Source: Siderastrea radians | Lineage: Eukaryota > Cnidaria > Anthozoa > Scleractinia > Rhizangiidae | Assembly: GCA_964017195.1 (NCBI GenBank) | Contig: OZ024890.1 | Span: 25,041,701 to 25,105,700, forward strand | Reading direction: 5' to 3' | Length of the DNA stretch: 64,000 nucleotides | Shown here: positions 1 to 12,102 of the stretch, one piece after another | How positions within the stretch are numbered: position 1 is the first letter of the stretch | How the letters are laid out: every line of letters starts with the position of its first letter | The notes under the pieces: model-generated | Databases searched by the model: none | Told to the model about the DNA's origin: nothing | What the model saw: only the letters and a program-made list of their open reading frames with translations | Position numbers and translations under genes: made by a program

Positions 1-3000
1 CTAATAATTTATACGGCTGATTTGAGTAAGCTAATTTAACTCGGCAAACGCGTCAGGTGGACTATCGTTTTGACTTGAAGGCAACTCACATGCTACACGC
101 TTCAAAATGAGGGGGGTAGGGTTTGAGCTCTCAGTTGACCCCTGACGAAATATGATAATAAATTCTCAAAACGAAATATTTTTCTGCGTTTTTCCTTAAC
201 CCGACGTAAGCGTTAAAAATAGCTCATACCATCATAAAATGCCATGTCATGAAATTAGCTCGTTACAATAAAGCCACTGTTAAGGTTGTGCGTAATATTG
301 TAAAATAATTATCTTTGGTTACTATTTGCGCATTTTCCGCTTCCTAATTCGATGAGCCATGAAGAAGCATTTCAGAATAAATTAGTTTTTGCGTCAAAAA
401 CAAATGCAAATGTCTTTATGCCAAAAATTAGTGCTTGGCGTTCAACGAAACCAGGATCAGTTCGAAACCAAATTTATTGAAGATGAAGTCGTGATAAACC
501 AGAATTCACTGTGAAGTCCGCGCTCAACTTTGCAGTGCATGTGGGATCACTTTGTTCCAATTACATTCTGACGTCATATGTCTAGCCTCGTTTGGCGTCA
601 AAAGTTTTGCTTTGGATGATTGACTCTTACGCAATCGTACTTTCTGTGTCTGTTTCGCTGCTGAACGACTGTAAACTACGAATTTATGTGGGCAATGAGA
701 GTTTAAGGTTTGAAGTTTGTAACTAATTAACTCTCCATCCCTGGAAAATAGAAAAAAGAATTACATAAGGAAAATAAGGAACTGACCAACGGGACGAAAA
801 GGTACAGAAACAGAGAAAAAATGATAATTAATACTTACTTATGTCAGAACATGACAGGTATTTAATTTAAAACCACAGAAGTTTTCGATTTCTTTTTCGG
901 CCGTGGATGACCTTGTTTGTTTGTTTGGAGGGTGACCGGAATCCCACTTTCAGTTCATCGGAAGCTGTTCAAACGTTTTTCCGTACAATCTCACTTTTTT
1001 GGGGTATCATATTAAAGTTGTGTCACGTGAAAGCAAGTTATTTCCATCGGGACAAATCAAACTTCCAAAACTATTAAAATAACTTCAAGAGCGTGCTGTT
1101 GACCAATGTACCGAAAAACCACAAGACAATGATAGCTATTTCATAGAAGCAAATATCACGCATTTCTGAACTTTATCTATATAATGAATCATTTCAGTGA
1201 CTTGGGTGACTTGTTAGAAGAACATTCAAAGATCTCAAACATCTAGTCTATTTCTCTTTGTATCTTTGTCTGCAAACTCTTCTCGCCTTCTTCAAACATA
1301 GTATGTGGCCATTCCGAAATAAACTATAAACATTCCAAATTAAGCTTGTTAGACTGTAAGTGAAAAAAAGCAAGAACGAAACGTACGAGAGCTAAAAACG
1401 CTTCAATGACTCCGCGAGCGCAACTCCTGATGGGATACCTTGACCTTTCTTTTGATGTCTGACTATCAGATTGGGGGCTCGAACAGGAGTTACGCAAAAC
1501 TAAACTGACCACAGCTGACATCACGTTAATCAAAAGATTAGCAGAATTAACCGTAAGCCACAGCATTGTTTGTTTCATTAGCAGCTAGGGAACTGGAAGA
1601 TGCTTTTTCGCCGACCGAGGCTTTCATTTGCGGTAAGAATAAGCTTCTTTCGAAAGTTTTCACTTTTGTTGTGATTTGGCAATAATTACAATTTCTATGA
1701 CCGTTACGGTTAAGTGGTCCTGCCGACAAATCCATAACGCGGTTAGAACTGAAAGCATTTATTACTAACATGAAGCGTGTACCTAACTCTCACGCCAAAG
1801 TTTGATCAGTTCTGATGGAAGATGTTGTTCTCTTTTTAAAGCTGCAGTGATGGGCGGTGATCGTTATAAGTCTCTACTGCATTGTGATCTCTAGCTGCTA
1901 TTTAAAGCCATCCTAGATCCTATCAGCAGCAAAGAGGTTATTATTAATAGTTCATCTCAACCTACTGAAGTTGTCAGCTGAGAAACCGGTCTGCCCAGCA
2001 CTAAAAGAGAATGTCAAAAAGAAGGCAAGACACGGCCTATCTCTGATCTGATTCGTCATTTTCGCTATCACCGTTCTAACAAAATTGATCGTGAAAACTA
2101 CAGAAATCATAAATGAAGCTCAGTTCTCATCAATTGTCAGCCTTGCGAATGCTTCAGGGCTTCCAAATATACCCTTTTGATACGCGAATATTAAAATAAA
2201 ACTCCCTCTGAAAAGACCATCTATGAGCCTTGTAGCATTTCTTGTCCATTTAAATTAATGTTATGTCTGAGAACAAGTTACCCACAATCACGGATCCCTT
2301 AATTTGAAAATTACCACCGGAGACCTTGTAGACGTAGGAGTAGAATATTAAGGAATTAAACGTAATGTATCATCGTAATATTCTTGAAAAAGCTTTGCTG
2401 TTCTTAAGCTTTTCTTTGGGACGAATATCGAAACTGATTGAGTCGGTTTAATTAAGGTTCTTAGGATAGCCTTTCCTCTTGATTGCACCTTGAGATCGTT
2501 GGTGTGTTTATTGGTTGTGGTTATTATGGTTATTAAAGCCTTTGCGTGTAACAGCAGTGAAGTGGAACAATCGTAGTAAGCTAAGGAGAGTGAGAAGCTG
2601 GTTCAAATCAACTCAGATGAGTCAAGATAAGCCGGTTGTTCGACTCAGAACGAGCCCGGTAAGAGCGCAAACGAGCATGCAAATTTTTCCCGACTTCCTG
2701 CTCGACTCCTTGCCCATGTCCTGTCGCGTTTATAGAATTGGCAATTAGCGGCTACAAATGTAGCTTGCAGTCTTAAACTTCAGTTAAGAACAGGCCTCAT
2801 GTTTCCAGTGCAATTTTTGCTCTGTGCTAAATTATCCCTTCCGTGAAAACCACCGAGAGTTAACTGACATTTTATTGAAAGATATGCATTTGGAGAACAA
2901 AGTGTGATCAGTGCGAAAGAAGATGAACAAAATACAGTTTTCCAAACTGAAAAGCGTATCAGAAAAGTGGGAAGGCAACTGCAACTACGACCAGAACACA

Positions 3001-4018
3001 TTCATCAATGTGAAATGAAAGGAAACAGATGATTAAAGTGTTGTTTTAAGCCACTTAAATTTATTAAGCCGTCTGATACTCAAAGTGCAAAAATAACCAA
3101 TTCTCACCTAGAAGTGCTCTTACCGATCGACGGAATACCGTACGTCTTCTATGTCCTTTGAAAGTCTTCGAGAATTGAGAGCGCCTACGCAGTTTCGCCC
3201 GCCATGGTACAACATCATATAATGTAACTTTACCAAGGCAAGCCATTCGGTTAAAAACCTTTTTCAATAATCACCGAGATTTGGTCACTCCCGATTCCTC
3301 CAACTAATTAAACATTCATAGGCTGAGAATCTGAAACATAACCTAGGCAAAGTTGAAAGTAGGAAAGTTATAATCATCTACTGTGCATCCACTCGACTTG
3401 TGATATTAAATCCTGTTTGCTTTTCACTTGCAAAATCTTTTTCGCTTAAAATCTGTGTAACTTGAAAGTTGCTAATTTTAATAAAATAAATTGTTTTTGT
3501 GCAGAACTATAAGTGGTTTCACCTAAGAGGAAAATCACTTTCAATAACTGAATCAGTTCGAATCAGTTGTCACTAAGAACTTGAAGGTTCTCAATAATCA
3601 CGCGAATGCAATTTACACTCTCTACCTCTCTCAAACGAACTGAGTATATTAACTTTATAACTGCCTCAACGATATTCTGCAGAAAATGAAAACATCTTTC
3701 GTTTTGTAACCATTTTAGCGAAAAAGAAACTTTCGTGCGACAGTTTGGACGAAATGCAATTCCGCCCTCCGCTCCAAACTTTTGAAGCAAGATCATAATG
3801 ATTGAAGTCAATTGAGTCTCTCTGTTGTTTGCGGCCAACTGACCTTGAAGAAGGGTGAATTAAATTTGATGACAAGTGTTGGTGAAAAAAATGAGTGATC
3901 AATGCCTTTTTCGGTAGAAGCAGTTTTTTGGTTGAGCTGAATTGAAGATGGTAAGTTGATAAGTGTCCCCAATTAGCTGTCACAAGCTAAATACCCACCC
4001 TGACACTTTAATAAAGTT
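1..4018. other. Intergenic stretch, no gene recognised
   Basis: I read both strands and found only short unrelated open frames (84 codons or fewer apart from one of 105), with no recognisable motif, splice pattern or codon bias. The last ~60 bases (about 3960-4018) look like the 3' end of a retroposon because they run through an ATAAAG stretch directly into the tetranucleotide array that follows. Confidence 0.5.
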
Positions 4019-4815
4019 ATTCATTCATTCATTCATTCATTCATTCATTCATTCATTCATTCATTCATTCATTCATTCATTCATTCATTCATTCATTCAT
4101 TCATTCATTCATTCATTCATTCATTCATTCATTCATTCATTCATTCATTCATTCATTCATTCATTCATTCATTCATTCATTCATTCATTCATTCATTCAT
4201 TCATTCATTCATTCATTCATTCATTCATTCATTCATTCATTCATTCATTCATTCATTCATTCATTCATTCATTCATTCATTCATTCATTCATTCATTCAT
4301 TCATTCATTCATTCATTCATTCATTCATTCATTCATTCATTCATTCATTCATTCATTCATTCATTCATTCATTCATTCATTCATTCATTCATTCATTCAT
4401 TCATTCATTCATTCATTCATTCATTCATTCATTCATTCATTCATTCATTCATTCATTCATTCATTCATTCATTCATTCATTCATTCATTCATTCATTCAT
4501 TCATTCATTCATTCATTCATTCATTCATTCATTCATTCATTCATTCATTCATTCATTCATTCATTCATTCATTCATTCATTCATTCATTCATTCATTCAT
4601 TCATTCATTCATTCATTCATTCATTCATTCATTCATTCATTCATTCATTCATTCATTCATTCATTCATTCATTCATTCATTCATTCATTCATTCATTCAT
4701 TCATTCATTCATTCATTCATTCATTCATTCATTCATTCATTCATTCATTCATTCATTCATTCATTCATTCATTCATTCATTCATTCATTCATTCATTCAT
4801 TCATTCATTCATTCA
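4019..4815. repeat. Perfect (ATTC)n microsatellite, about 199 units
   Basis: About 797 bp of uninterrupted ATTC/TCAT units. It begins right after a retroposon-like 3' tail ending in ATAAAGTT, so it probably grew from that tail. Because 4 and 3 share no factor, every frame stays open and the repeat translates as Phe-Ile-His-Ser; this is not a gene. The perfection over such length implies recent expansion, although assembly may have set the length. Confidence 0.97.
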
Positions 4816-7800
4816 AGCAACGGTGTATAATATGACAATTACATCGCGCACACGAACATTAGTTTTCATTGCTTTTAGACCCGGCACTTAGTTTGCTTCA
4901 GTCTTCCATCAGCTACATTTGCTAATCAGCTAACACTCGAGTGTCGCCCGACCAGGTCAAGTAAAGCATGCTAGTCAAACGATCCGAACTCAAAACAACC
5001 TTGGCTTCGGCCAACACAACTGTTGAATGCAGTCCTGCGTGTTTTCAGTGGCAGTTTTTCTATGATGAACAAATAACAAGCAAGAATTTTTCCCTCGCTT
5101 AGCACCATTCACTCTAACCAGTCAGAGTAAACTATTTTCAACTGGGAATTTGTCTATATTTAACATTGCAATTTTAGGAAAGTTTATCTATGATTTGCTC
5201 CACGTTTTATGACTTAGTAAGCGGTTAATAGATACGTCATTTCCTGTAAGAAGACAACAGGAACTCAATACGACCTTAACGAGAAAACAAGCAGTAACTC
5301 ACTGAATTCCGAAAATTGTGGGAGAATTGTGTCAGAAAACATAGGCGTTTCGAAAGCAAATTTGTATCTTGGAACAACAGTGCCACTAATTTGGTCTCAA
5401 ATTAAAAATATCTGCCGTTGTTTCTGGAAAACAAGGCTGTTGTGCCTGCGAAACATGTTTCCCAGACGGCTAACGGGGAAGCATTAATTTAGTCGGGTCC
5501 CCTAAAGGTTTTTTCATCGCGTGCTGAGAGTCCGAGAAGAACTGACATTGTAGACTTTGTCGCGTCTGTTTCCTCTGGACATACAATCAAAAGTCAGAAA
5601 CAGCTGTCATGAATTATAATGTATAATCTAGATCTTTTGTTCGACTTGTTTATAAATCTACTCATTGGTTTTAAGTTGTGCATGGGATCTGCTTGCATTT
5701 TGTGTAGCAAAATGAAGAGCACTACCAGTGAATTTATAGGGAGACTATTTAAAGTCCGGGACCAGCTGATTAGGTTCGGTGTGGTTTTACAATAACTGTC
5801 TACCTCACGCGACCTTAACGAAATTTAATTTAGGTCCTGAATTAGGACTAAACGGACGAAACCTTCCTCTGAATGGACTGAGTAAACAACAAAGAATCGT
5901 GATACCTTAAAACACTTTCGTTTATTTTGCGTCTTGTTACACGAAGCAAACAAACAGCTTTATATAGAACAAAGAGACTGCCTTGGGGGCTGGGTCAGAT
6001 TTATGGTTCTGAATTTGTCATTATGTAGTTGAACAAAATCTTTCAGTGGCCTGGATTAGTTCCTAAGCTTAACTGTAAGGCTTTGAGCTATAGTTTTACG
6101 GATAAAAGGCGATTATCAGCAGTTGTTGAAAGTTGTTTCAATTCCGACACTGCAACTGATAGTAAGTTCCAAGAGGGTCAGAGAAAAACATATTACTGAA
6201 TGTTTAAAGCTCCTATAGCTTTTGCACTGTAGTCAGCATGAAAAAACTATCTTAAACTGAGACCTTCTGATGGATGCCCGGTTGGATTCTCGGCCATGTG
6301 ATCGGGGCAAACGAGACAAAGTAATAGGAACCGATTTTACTGGCCTGTCCCTACACAATGCCTTGTTAACATCATACATGGCAATTAAACTAAACAAAAA
6401 GTTTATTGTTCAAGTTGTCTTATGGGGTTACACAGGTGCCGGCAGTTTTGAGATTTGGGGCTATGCTATACGTTTAGCCAACGTTTAGTGAACAATCTAG
6501 AAAAATCTTGAACTGAGAACTAAGAAAGGTCAAGATGCCGGAGTGGACTTTGGGCAAATGAGGTGAAGGTACTGATGAGAACGTGACAAGTAAAATCAAT
6601 ATCAGTTCTAGTAGTGCTCATTTTATTACGTCTTTTCCTAAACGGCTTACAAGTTTATCCTACAAGCTAACAAAACTTTTCGTGATAACAATCGCGTAAA
6701 CTCAACATTGTAACATCACTTTATTTTTGCGTGTTTTCTCAAACGTAGAAAACATCTCGATGATAGACTCAGCACTTTTTTTCGATCAGCTGAAAGTAAG
6801 AAGGTATTTTTCAAGACAAGTAGTGATTGTAAGATGTTAAGGAGTTCTTTTGTGTTCAAATCGCATTCCCATCGTTTTTTGTCACACGTTTCTTTTCTTT
6901 GGAATTTGCAATTCGTGGCCTAGAATGTTTGTTGACTGAAAATCACATAGCTGCAAAACTAGGATAAACAATCGGCCGATGACAACCCGTGACAATTGGA
7001 ACGGTTTGGACATCACGAGAACTCGCCAAAGACACGACATGGTACTTAAACTTTGTATGTTAGCAAACTATGCAAAACAAACCGCTTTCTACTGTCAAGC
7101 GAACCCACAATTACCTTACAAAACACAGATTCTGTTAAGGGACTTAGTTGAACGAGCGCAGACAATTGTCCTTGGAATTGCTTGCAATTAGGAGTGCAAA
7201 TTTCCATTGACTGGCTTGTGTACACTAGCGCATGCGTCGATTGATCGATTCCAACACGGGACAGCTTGGCGTGCAATGTTACTTGGTATTGTGTATTAAT
7301 TTGATTTGATCATGCGTCTGAATACCTCTTGCAGGATAACACTCTGAGATTGCCTGTCGTAGTGGCATTATGTACTTGATGTATCGCTCTCTTGGAGTCG
7401 CGGGACATTATTCTAATGCTTCGACAAGAGGGATCGACTTCGCTGCCCAATAGTGCAGTCGTACATGAAGGAAACTCAAGACACAGCGGAAAATCAAGTA
7501 AGTGCAACGGCGCTTGTTTATTGCAACAGCCACCCACAAAGAAATCAACATGCAAGCTGCTACAAGCGATTCGATTCACTCACGATAATCAGCTGTGAGT
7601 TCGCGGGAAATTTTTGTCCACGACAACAAAGAGCAAATGATAGTTGAATACGTAAACATATTTTACTTGGATTTTCTTGCTACTGAAACAAACGATTAGT
7701 AAGCGTCATTAACGTTGAGAACTGAAAACCGTCTTTGTTTGATCCCATTTGCTTGTTTCGCGGTAGCGTAGACTGTAGAATTTTTGGCGCTATTTACTGG

Positions 7801-9240
7801 CGCTTTGACCCTTGTAAATCAATCTCTGTGCATCATCTAAACAAGGCGCCGGGATCCTATTGTTTTGACTGATTGCTCGCATTACAAGAGGTCTCACAAG
7901 TGTTTCTCAGTTTAGCAACTGCCTTGAGCCGACAACAAAAGCCAGGAATCTTTACTCGCTCCAAGCGCAACTTCGTGTGTTCGTGCTTTCATAGCAAAGG
8001 ATAAGTTAATTGAAAATCGGCACATTTCAGCTGGATTTCACGTGTCAGCGAAAATGAAGTGCTTGTTGGCGCGGCATCACTTCATGAAAGGGAACTCGCG
8101 ATGACAGAAAAATTGGTTAAATAAACATCCACCAAAGATCCCATAAACGAGTTCCGTTTGTGTGTTTCCTTGGCCAATTAGGGAGCCTTCACTTAATTCA
8201 ACTTTATGCCCCTTTTCACAGGGATGTGTAAAGAGCTCTATCGAAACAATAGTTCATTTACATATAACTGAATGACTGAACACCACAGGGAATTGGCTTA
8301 AAAATACTAGCATCGCTGGTACTGTACACAAATATGTTTTACGCTGTTCGAATTTGCGTTTTAAATGATTTTTCAATGGTAGCTAAGCCGCCAAGTAATT
8401 TGTTTTACTTGATGGACGGCAAGAAATTAAATTTGTTGTTTGCGTAAAAGCCTACTGCCATTAAAATATTTGCGTCTTTATATGGCGAACATATAAGCTA
8501 TACAATTTCGTGACATTTGACATATCGTTAACTTTTGCTAAAAATATTTTGTGTCAGAAAATCGTGTAACGAGGACCTTTATTTCCGCTGTTTGCTTTTT
8601 AAAGCTCATGAGTCTTTTGCGCTGTCAGTGTTTTTTTAAATGTCGTTCTTTGTGTTTTGTGGCACGGTTTTTGGAAGCGTGGGAGCTACAGTACTTGCTG
8701 TTGTCATCTGCAGTTTTGCTTTCGCACGTCTCTGTGTTTTAATGTTTTCATGGTGATTTGTTTTGATCACCTCTCCGCTTGTATTACGTTTTTTCAAACA
8801 TTGTGTTAGTTACCTCCTCAAATTGATCTTTTGGTTTCATTTTAATAAAGCGTAAAGTAGGTACCAAAATCCTTGTTTGCAGATCATTTTCACGCTTTTA
8901 AATCGTTTTCACACTTCTGTAAACAGTTTTGTATTGCCTGAAGGGGGAAGTGTAAAGTAGTGACCAGAAGTTATACAATTTTCTAACTCGTCACAGCAGA
9001 TTTCTCTCATGACATTCATGCAATTTTGTGATTCAATAATTGTTCCCTATGGAGCTCATTTTCTTACTAACGAAATAGTGGATATATTCATAAACTTGCA
9101 AAGACAGGATTTTCCACGTCTGGCTGTTTTAAATTTGTCAACATTCTTGCAGAAATACTAGGATCTTTCCTTTTGTCCTTATAGTGGATTAGCGGGAGGA
9201 AAAAAACCTCTATTTTCAATTTTCATTTTTTCATTTTGAT
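4816..9240. other. Intergenic stretch upstream of KIF15, no gene recognised
   Basis: No open frame here shows a domain, signal peptide or credible exon chain. Short frames on both strands near 6270-6490 and 7310-7650 overlap one another and look random. I see no rRNA, tRNA or obvious transposon ends. Confidence 0.45.
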
Positions 9241-9427
9241 CACGTGACTAGTTTCAGGCCATGCGCCCCGCGCGAAATTTGATTTGGAAAGCGGCTCGCG
9301 CGCAAAGGAAGAAGCTACAATAACGGCTTTACATCACCCCCTTTTTTTTAGCTTTCAAACATGTTTTGTTGAGTTTCCGTGAATAATTTTATCAGAATTA
9401 CATACTTTAATCTATCGTTGCTTTGCC
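9241..9427 (+). promoter_or_regulatory. KIF15: Probable KIF15 promoter and 5' UTR, with E-box and E2F-like site
   Basis: Just upstream of the proposed KIF15 start is a locally CpG-rich patch in an otherwise AT-rich region. It contains CACGTG (9241-9246), a palindromic E-box, and GCGCGAAA (9270-9277), which matches the E2F consensus TTTSSCGC on the other strand. E2F control is usual for mitotic genes such as KIF15, so the site fits the gene's role. No TATA box is evident. The start of transcription cannot be placed from sequence. Confidence 0.4.
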
Positions 9428-9612
9428 ATGAGAATCAATTTGCCGGGTAGAGGGAAAGGTAAGTGAAGGAAACTTCTCGAATTCGTTGAGGTCAACTGAA
9501 GTCACGTTTTGAAAATGTTGTTCATGTTCAACTTATCGAGAACTTTCCTTGAATACTCGCTGATATTTCTTTATTTTCGTTTCACAGAACTAGCAAGCAG
9601 TGGATATGAAAG
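9428..9612 (+). CDS. KIF15: KIF15 exons 1-2 (start codon and N-terminal leader)
   Basis: Exon 1 (9428-9458) runs from ATG to a GGTAAGT donor and exon 2 (9588-9612) follows a TTTCACAG acceptor. Together they encode 18 residues plus the first two bases of a codon (AG). The first motor exon at 18217 begins with a single T that completes AGT (Ser), giving SGEGDNIRV, which matches where KIF15 proteins begin their motor. Vertebrate KIF15 also has a short non-conserved leader before the motor. The assignment rests on phase and position, not on conservation of the leader, so it is less sure than the rest. Confidence 0.7.
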
Positions 9613-12069
9613 GTAACCGTTTTATGGCCTTGTAACTTAAAGATTTGTAGCTTCTGTTAGCGTTTGAAAACTCATTTTACCGAGCGCGCAAATTACTGAT
9701 GGAGGATTAATTACGTTGCCAATATATTTGAATGCATACTAAACAGTTTCAAACCCATGTAGGCCGCTCATATTCAGTAACTCCACGTAAAACTAATTCA
9801 GCTGTGAATTTTTAAGTGTTTTTCGTTAAAATCTTTTGTATATTTAACTTGTCCGCGCGGTACTTGCGTAAGAAGCGTCGAAAAGTAAACAAACAAGCAA
9901 GCTTCTTTTGTTGGGTGACGCGAAGGAACATTTTTGGTGCTCTGGGGAACGGAGTTACATTTTACAAACTGTACTTTGTCTTCCTCCAAACGGATTTTCC
10001 TAGTGAAAGGTCACGATGTTTAGAACCTTTCAAGCTTAATGGCAATATCATTTGGATATAAAAGGTGAAGTTATTTAGCTGGATAAATAACCTCAGTTCT
10101 TTCTGGTCTGTTCAATTTTGTTTTTCTTCTGTTCTGATCTGTTATTACGTTGCGACTATGTATTTTACGTTACTTTCTACAATATGGACTTAGAGTACGA
10201 GATTTCTCGCTAGCTTGACTCTTTTCTTAGCACGACAGTTTTCCAGTTTTCATGTCAATGTGCATCATGGCATCCATTTTAGTATAAAAAGAGATTTATC
10301 GCTTATCAGAGAACGGTTTATTGTACTAACAGTCCGCGTAGATGAAAATTTAATTAGCTTTCAAGGAAGTCGGAGTTTGGGTTAGATGGAAACTCAGCAA
10401 GATCTCAAAACCTTCAACAGTAAGTTTTGGCCCCGATCGAGTCTACTGAGTGATACTTAAATACGTGAAATTTTGCGGCTAGTACGAGTCAAAAGGCCAT
10501 TTAGTTAGAACTTCGCAAGCGTAGAATTAAGTTTAATGAGATTATCCACCGTTTAGTCCGTACTTTTAAATTTTAAACAGCAAAAATGCTGAGCCCACTT
10601 CGTGTCAATTCGCATCGTTTTCACTCATTCTACTCACTAGTGACATGTAAAATTACAAAGTACGTTTTAAGCAAAGGTGAGGTAAATGTTTGTCCCTCAC
10701 TGTACATGTAGGCACCCATTTTACAGTATAAAGATGTGTTTTGAGATGATTAACCCTTTCACTCCCAGAGTCAGTTATGGACACATTAAGGTTGTTCTAA
10801 CTTTTGACTCTGTGGACGAATTGCTATGGTGTGACTATTCAAATGAAACCCTGTCAGCAGTAATTTTACATGGTACTATTTACATTTAAGTATTTTACAA
10901 ACGGAAATTTGGGATTGGTCTTGAATTTCAATTTAAGCACTCTTGGGAGTGAAAGGGTTAATTTCGAGATTACAATTACATTTGGCGTAACCCGCTTTCT
11001 TTAATGTTTTGGAAACATAAACGTTTGGTGCAACAGGTGTTGTGTTACAGGTATATAATGTTGAAATAAATTTACAATATTGCTGAACATTTTTTTATTA
11101 AACAAAAATGGACCTATTGGAAAAAAGCTCGTAAGAATAACCTTGTGTTATAAAATATGAAATACTTCAAAACTTGACAGTTAGCTTGTATTTTAAATTG
11201 CTTGATCAAATTCAGAATTTCAAAGAACTTAGTGGTATTGGATACTTAGGGAATAATGTACAAGTGTTTATTCTCTTTGAGCTCTAAACAAAGTAATATT
11301 AGTTCCAACAGATTTGCATCACTCCTTCGCATTTTGTCAGGTCTAGATCTGGTTGTTGAAATCCACAAAAAACAATACTTGTTGTTTAAGTGCCCTATAG
11401 ATTGTTCCACCAGGAAAGTCCATTTCCACGAAGCCCATCAGCATATGCAAGTGTTTTTTTGCTACCACAGGTATCCCACCTTTTTTTTAAAATCTGAAAT
11501 ATGCACATGTCTCACCTGCTCTCTTGTAGACATGTTACGGCAAGTCCATTTGTGTGGAATATTGGTCCACACCAATAACACATTGAAATATTTCTCTCAA
11601 ACCTTTTTCTGTGATTTTATTCACATGTTGGCCACTCTATGTGAGGAAAAATAGCTAGTGTAATATGAAGCAACCACTAAATGTTGATTGAGTATATACC
11701 TAAGGGGTCAAATTTAGCTGGATGAAGAAATTATTTAACGAGCTTAATCCCACCTTGCTTTTATAGGTAAAAATTCTTGCAGATTTGTATCTGTAGCTTT
11801 CTTTTTAAAAAGACGGTCATGGAAACAAGGTTACTATAATTTTAGTGTATGTTATCTTTGTTACGGTACACAGACAAAGAAGCAATGTTGTGTCATGTCA
11901 CTGACAGGAAATCAAACAACTATAGTGAAACACGATTATTTTTTCTCGAGAATTTTTAATAATATTATCAAAGCTATTTTTTCTTCTATTTTCTATTAAT
12001 ACTGGGCCTCCATTAGTAACAGTCTGACTGAATGGGTTACCCTGTCTAAATGTTTATTATTATTATTAA

Positions 12070-12102
<33 letters not shown>

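Noticed and set aside
3963..4835. 290-codon open frame made of Phe-Ile-His-Ser repeats
   Set aside because: It is the translation of the ATTC microsatellite; every frame of such an array is open.
11256..11654. 132-codon open frame on the plus strand
   Set aside because: Composition is typical of T-rich non-coding DNA, no domain or splice support, and it lies within KIF15 intron 2.
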